DNA from: Larimichthys crocea
Lineage: Eukaryota > Chordata > Actinopteri > Sciaenidae
Direction of reading: 5' to 3'
Assembly (NCBI RefSeq): GCF_000972845.2
Contig: NC_040016.1
Coordinates: forward strand, 6,034,701 to 6,098,700
Length of the DNA: 64,000 nt
Of the stretch, positions 61,001 through 64,000 are shown in pieces (positions within the stretch are counted from its first letter, which is position 1; each line of letters starts with the position of its first letter). Position numbers and translations under genes: made by a program. The notes beneath the pieces are model-generated. The model searched no databases, had not been told where the DNA came from, and was given only the letters and a program-made list of their open reading frames with translations.

Positions 61001-64000
61001 TGTCGCACATAGTTGTCTGGACACAGCCCTAGTGTTCTGCCGAGCCTGTACAGTTTCAGACACATTTTTGCAGATGTGGTTAATTACGTACTGCTTTGGA
61101 CAATTAGTAAATGAGTCTGACAGTAACCTCCATGCATTAATCACAGTAAATTACACAGAGGAAGGCGCAGCACAGAGGTTCAATTAACCTTTTAGCCCTC
61201 GTCTGAATGTGGCGGATGGGGCTGGTTATTCAGTGAGGGCCCTAACACTCTCAGGTCACCGGGGAGAGAGAGAGGCACCCGGTGCCACAGAGGACTTGTC
61301 AGAGTCGCGCAGTCAGTCCCTCCCTCCCTCCACCAGCCAACACTGTCCTCGCCAGGCCCAGTCCCCACCCTTGGGAATCATTGAGCTGTCTGGAAATCAA
61401 GGCGACCTTTGTGTCTTGCGGTTTTCTCACAGCTGCGGTGGCATTTATTTCCAAAAGGAGTTGTGCCAGAATCCCCCTATTTATTTTGTTTAATTTAGTT
61501 GATGGTTGGAGCTGACCTTGCGATAACCAGCAACACAGCCCCGGCAACTCTCAGGAGAAGTCAGGAGCCAGTGGATATACAAAGGCTATCTCGGCTGATC
61601 TGTGATATCTTTAGCTTGCGGTGATTGGAAATATGAAAGACTTTTCTGTCATCGGTTTGGCTGGTTGAGTGTGTCTCAGATACTCTTTGGCTTCTCAAAT
61701 GTAGTAAAAGCCACAGAATACATGCTTCATTCAGGAGGCCGATTTGATCAGAGGCATGGGCATGGTGTATCTTTACTTTGTATCCCTGAGGGCAGTGCGG
61801 CTTTGAGAGTAAATGAGTGACATTAATCCTTCACAACTATCACCTCATTGCCCTGTAGAGCAAGACATAGATACAAATGAACTAGCAAGGTCTGAGGCTG
61901 AAGTGTATGAGTCTTTCCCGTCTCCAGCTGTGATCCTAGAGGGTGGCTTTTGAATCACATTCAGTCTTCTTGGTTACCATTTTCATTTTAATAACACATA
62001 TCAGAAGGTTTTTTATGCTACCCTGGGTAATACTGTATGTCGTGATATAATACTCTCTTGCTTTCTTGTACTTTGTCACGGAAGGAATGCAACCGCTGGG
62101 CGTCAGACCAGAGATGTAATCGGAGGATATCAAATTAACTCTCTGTATTCCTACACCCGCATTCAGCGTTTTTACAGGTAGTACCTTTTAGTTGTTGTTG
62201 GATATACAACCTGCCCTGAGCACATGGACAACTGTTGAACAAGACAAAGAGAGAAAGAGGGAGACATACTTCCCTTTCTCTTCCCACCATGTGAAACAAG
62301 ACAACAGAAATGAAGAGCCAGAGACAGAGGAGGCACACAGACAGATAAATGAGGAGGAAATACTCTTCGCTGCTGTTGAATGCGTTCCCAGAGACGGGCT
62401 GGCACAGTGCGGCCTCTGTCCTGCCTCGAGTTTGCATTCGGTGGCCGATGCTGATGTTTCAGGATTGATTTGTCTGCATTCAGCAGTGAGGCACCCCACA
62501 CAAACAATGAAACAGGCATGTGGCCCTAACACGCTGCCCTCTTGTTTCCGACTGCCCAGTGCCCCTGTGAGAACCAATGGTCACATGACCTGGCGAGTCA
62601 TTGCATGAAGGGAGGGGGACTCTGGAGCAGCCCTTTGTGCCCCCCCCCCACAATCCCTGCTCCCCTTGGGCCCACAGCTCTCTCTCTCACACACACATGC
62701 TAAACCACTATGTGCTAATGCCTTTCTGTTGTGCCAACAGACATACAAGCAGGCACACATACACGCACACATCAACTCAAATCAACACAGGCACATGCTC
62801 TAAACCCACATGCACAGTCGCTCATGCGTACACCTATATGTATACACACAGCGTGCATAACTCTTAAGTGCACAAATACACGCACGGCCACCCACATGCA
62901 CAACAGGCACGACCGACAATAAAACACAACCTCGGGCTCGCAGATGCCTAAAAGAACACGACCCTTTGTCATCCATACTGGGACCTTTTCCTCTGGGGGA
63001 GGAGCACTTTTCAAGGGCGATGCATGATTTTAGCCTTTAAACCCCGGTCCTGAAACATTAAAGGGCCTCACACAGACACTCAAACACACGCACATCAAGC
63101 CCTACTTCCCCTTCTTTTATCCTCCTCATGTCTCTCTATCTTCCATGCTGCAAAAAACAACAAAAAAAAAAAAGTAATAAGTCACATAATCCAATTCTGA
63201 CTCGTGAGTCCTTATATTGTGAAAACCGACTTCCTCACTATTCAAGTTTTTTGAACGTTTTGAAAGGAAATGAGGTTTGCTTCAATTTATATAAAGAAGT
63301 GAAGAAGTGTTCTGCTGTTGGCATTATTTAATTTGATAAAATCGTCAGCCACAAGTCAAGACACCCATTTTTTAAACCCATTGAATTTTTCTTTAAAAAT
63401 CGTGCTCCAGATATTTTAGTGATTTACTTATTTAAGCTGCACCTGGCGATTTCACAGGTTCATGGTTTCCCCCAAAATCTGGCCTCCAATACTCTGATAT
63501 CATGTAACATGATGTCACGGTACGAGACTTTTACAAACCCAGCCAGTCTGTGATCACTTTTATCAAAGGAGTTCTCACTCACCACTGTTTAGAGGGAAGT
63601 TTAAAGTAGTTTTAGGCAAACATATCACAGAGATTTTATTCAGGGAAGGCAATTCTTCTTCTGTTGTCTCAGTTAAAGCATGACGTGCTTTTCTGTTTAA
63701 CGGCATTACTTTATCAGTCAGGCTGGTGTTTAAAAAAAGAAAGTAGAACCAAGTGCAGCTTTTTAATGGGCATTTCTTGCAGTGCACTGCTAGCAGCCAC
63801 CCCCCACCACTCTTGTTGCCGCTCGGCTGGAATTCCTCGCGGATCACTGCCCGCGCCCTCTTTATTCCCATTCTGCGCCTCCTCCGACACCTGGCCATTG
63901 CCCCCCCCTCAGTCCTCTCTGCCCTCTCCCTGCTCTCCCCTCCAGCCCCTCATTAATCGGTCCTGATATTGATGGGAGCTGAATGCTGGCAAATGACTGG

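Larger units (their letters stand above)
48349..64000. other. Intronic or intergenic, non-coding to the window end
   Basis: No exon with both splice support and recognisable protein was found. The longer frames (61209-61493, 62192-62608 with antisense partners) overlap each other in several frames and lack domains. Features inside are the (TAGA)n and G-rich motifs listed separately, several poly-T runs (49008-49023, 49481-49498, 49782-49799, 51841-51856), a C-run at about 62641-62650 and a loose CA-rich tract at about 62690-62900. Confidence 0.35.

Noticed and set aside
62135..62608. Overlapping open frames of 100-138 codons on both strands
   Set aside because: Four frames are open over the same bases, none with a recognisable domain or good splice sites; treated as chance.

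Overview
The window is vertebrate nuclear DNA, almost certainly from a ray-finned (percomorph-type) fish. It is AT-rich and intron-like, with spliced exons bounded by GT/AG sites, many dinucleotide and tetranucleotide microsatellites, tRNA-derived SINEs whose tails read 'tgtcattccccctctctct', a decayed L1-type LINE, LINE/SINE 3' tails ending in 'gctatataaataaaattgaa' or 'gtaatgtaat', and two 10-N assembly gaps (7077-7086 and 23708-23717). There are no bacterial operons, CRISPR arrays or long open genes. Most open frames here are chance ORFs.

Bases 1-10.3 kb are repeat-rich. The first 625 bases carry the 3' terminal exon of a proline-rich protein with a Cys-cluster C-terminus, which I recall as a multi-copy teleost family. 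An exon that fits just before it in the same family lies at 10104-10299, so it is in the wrong order. Between them are a duplicated repeat (1601-2828; again at 3191-3310 plus 5935-7076), an L1 reverse-transcriptase remnant (4288-5012), a small tandem array built around tRNA-Ser(TGA), a SINE with a clear target-site duplication, and a GGAA-rich satellite.

From 10.3 to 33.6 kb the sequence is mostly unique and non-coding. It holds microsatellites, two old LINE/SINE 3' ends, a 1-kb direct duplication at 21.4-23.5 kb beside the second gap, an RFX-type X-box, and two possible phase-matched minus-strand exons near 26.1-26.7 kb.

The best gene evidence is at 33.7-34.6 kb. A CpG-enriched interval lies between two back-to-back signal-peptide exons. 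The plus-strand exon (34317-34368) ends in phase 1 and joins cleanly to a second exon (34524-34600). Together they encode a signal peptide and a short polar linker, as at the start of a cell-surface or secreted protein; a NETO-type (CUB/LDLa, neuropilin-and-tolloid-like) receptor is one tentative reading. The minus-strand exon (33688-33759) would start a divergent gene running left. Everything to the right, from 34.6 to 64 kb, is best read as one very long first-part intron of the plus-strand gene, since no continuation exon was recognised. It contains a second CpG-enriched promoter-like interval with a possible alternative signal-peptide exon (41.4-42.3 kb), a MITE, other repeats, a nested palindrome, a G-quadruplex motif and an enhancer-like SOX/POU/homeobox cluster.

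No search could be run, so family names are from recognition only and carry modest confidence.
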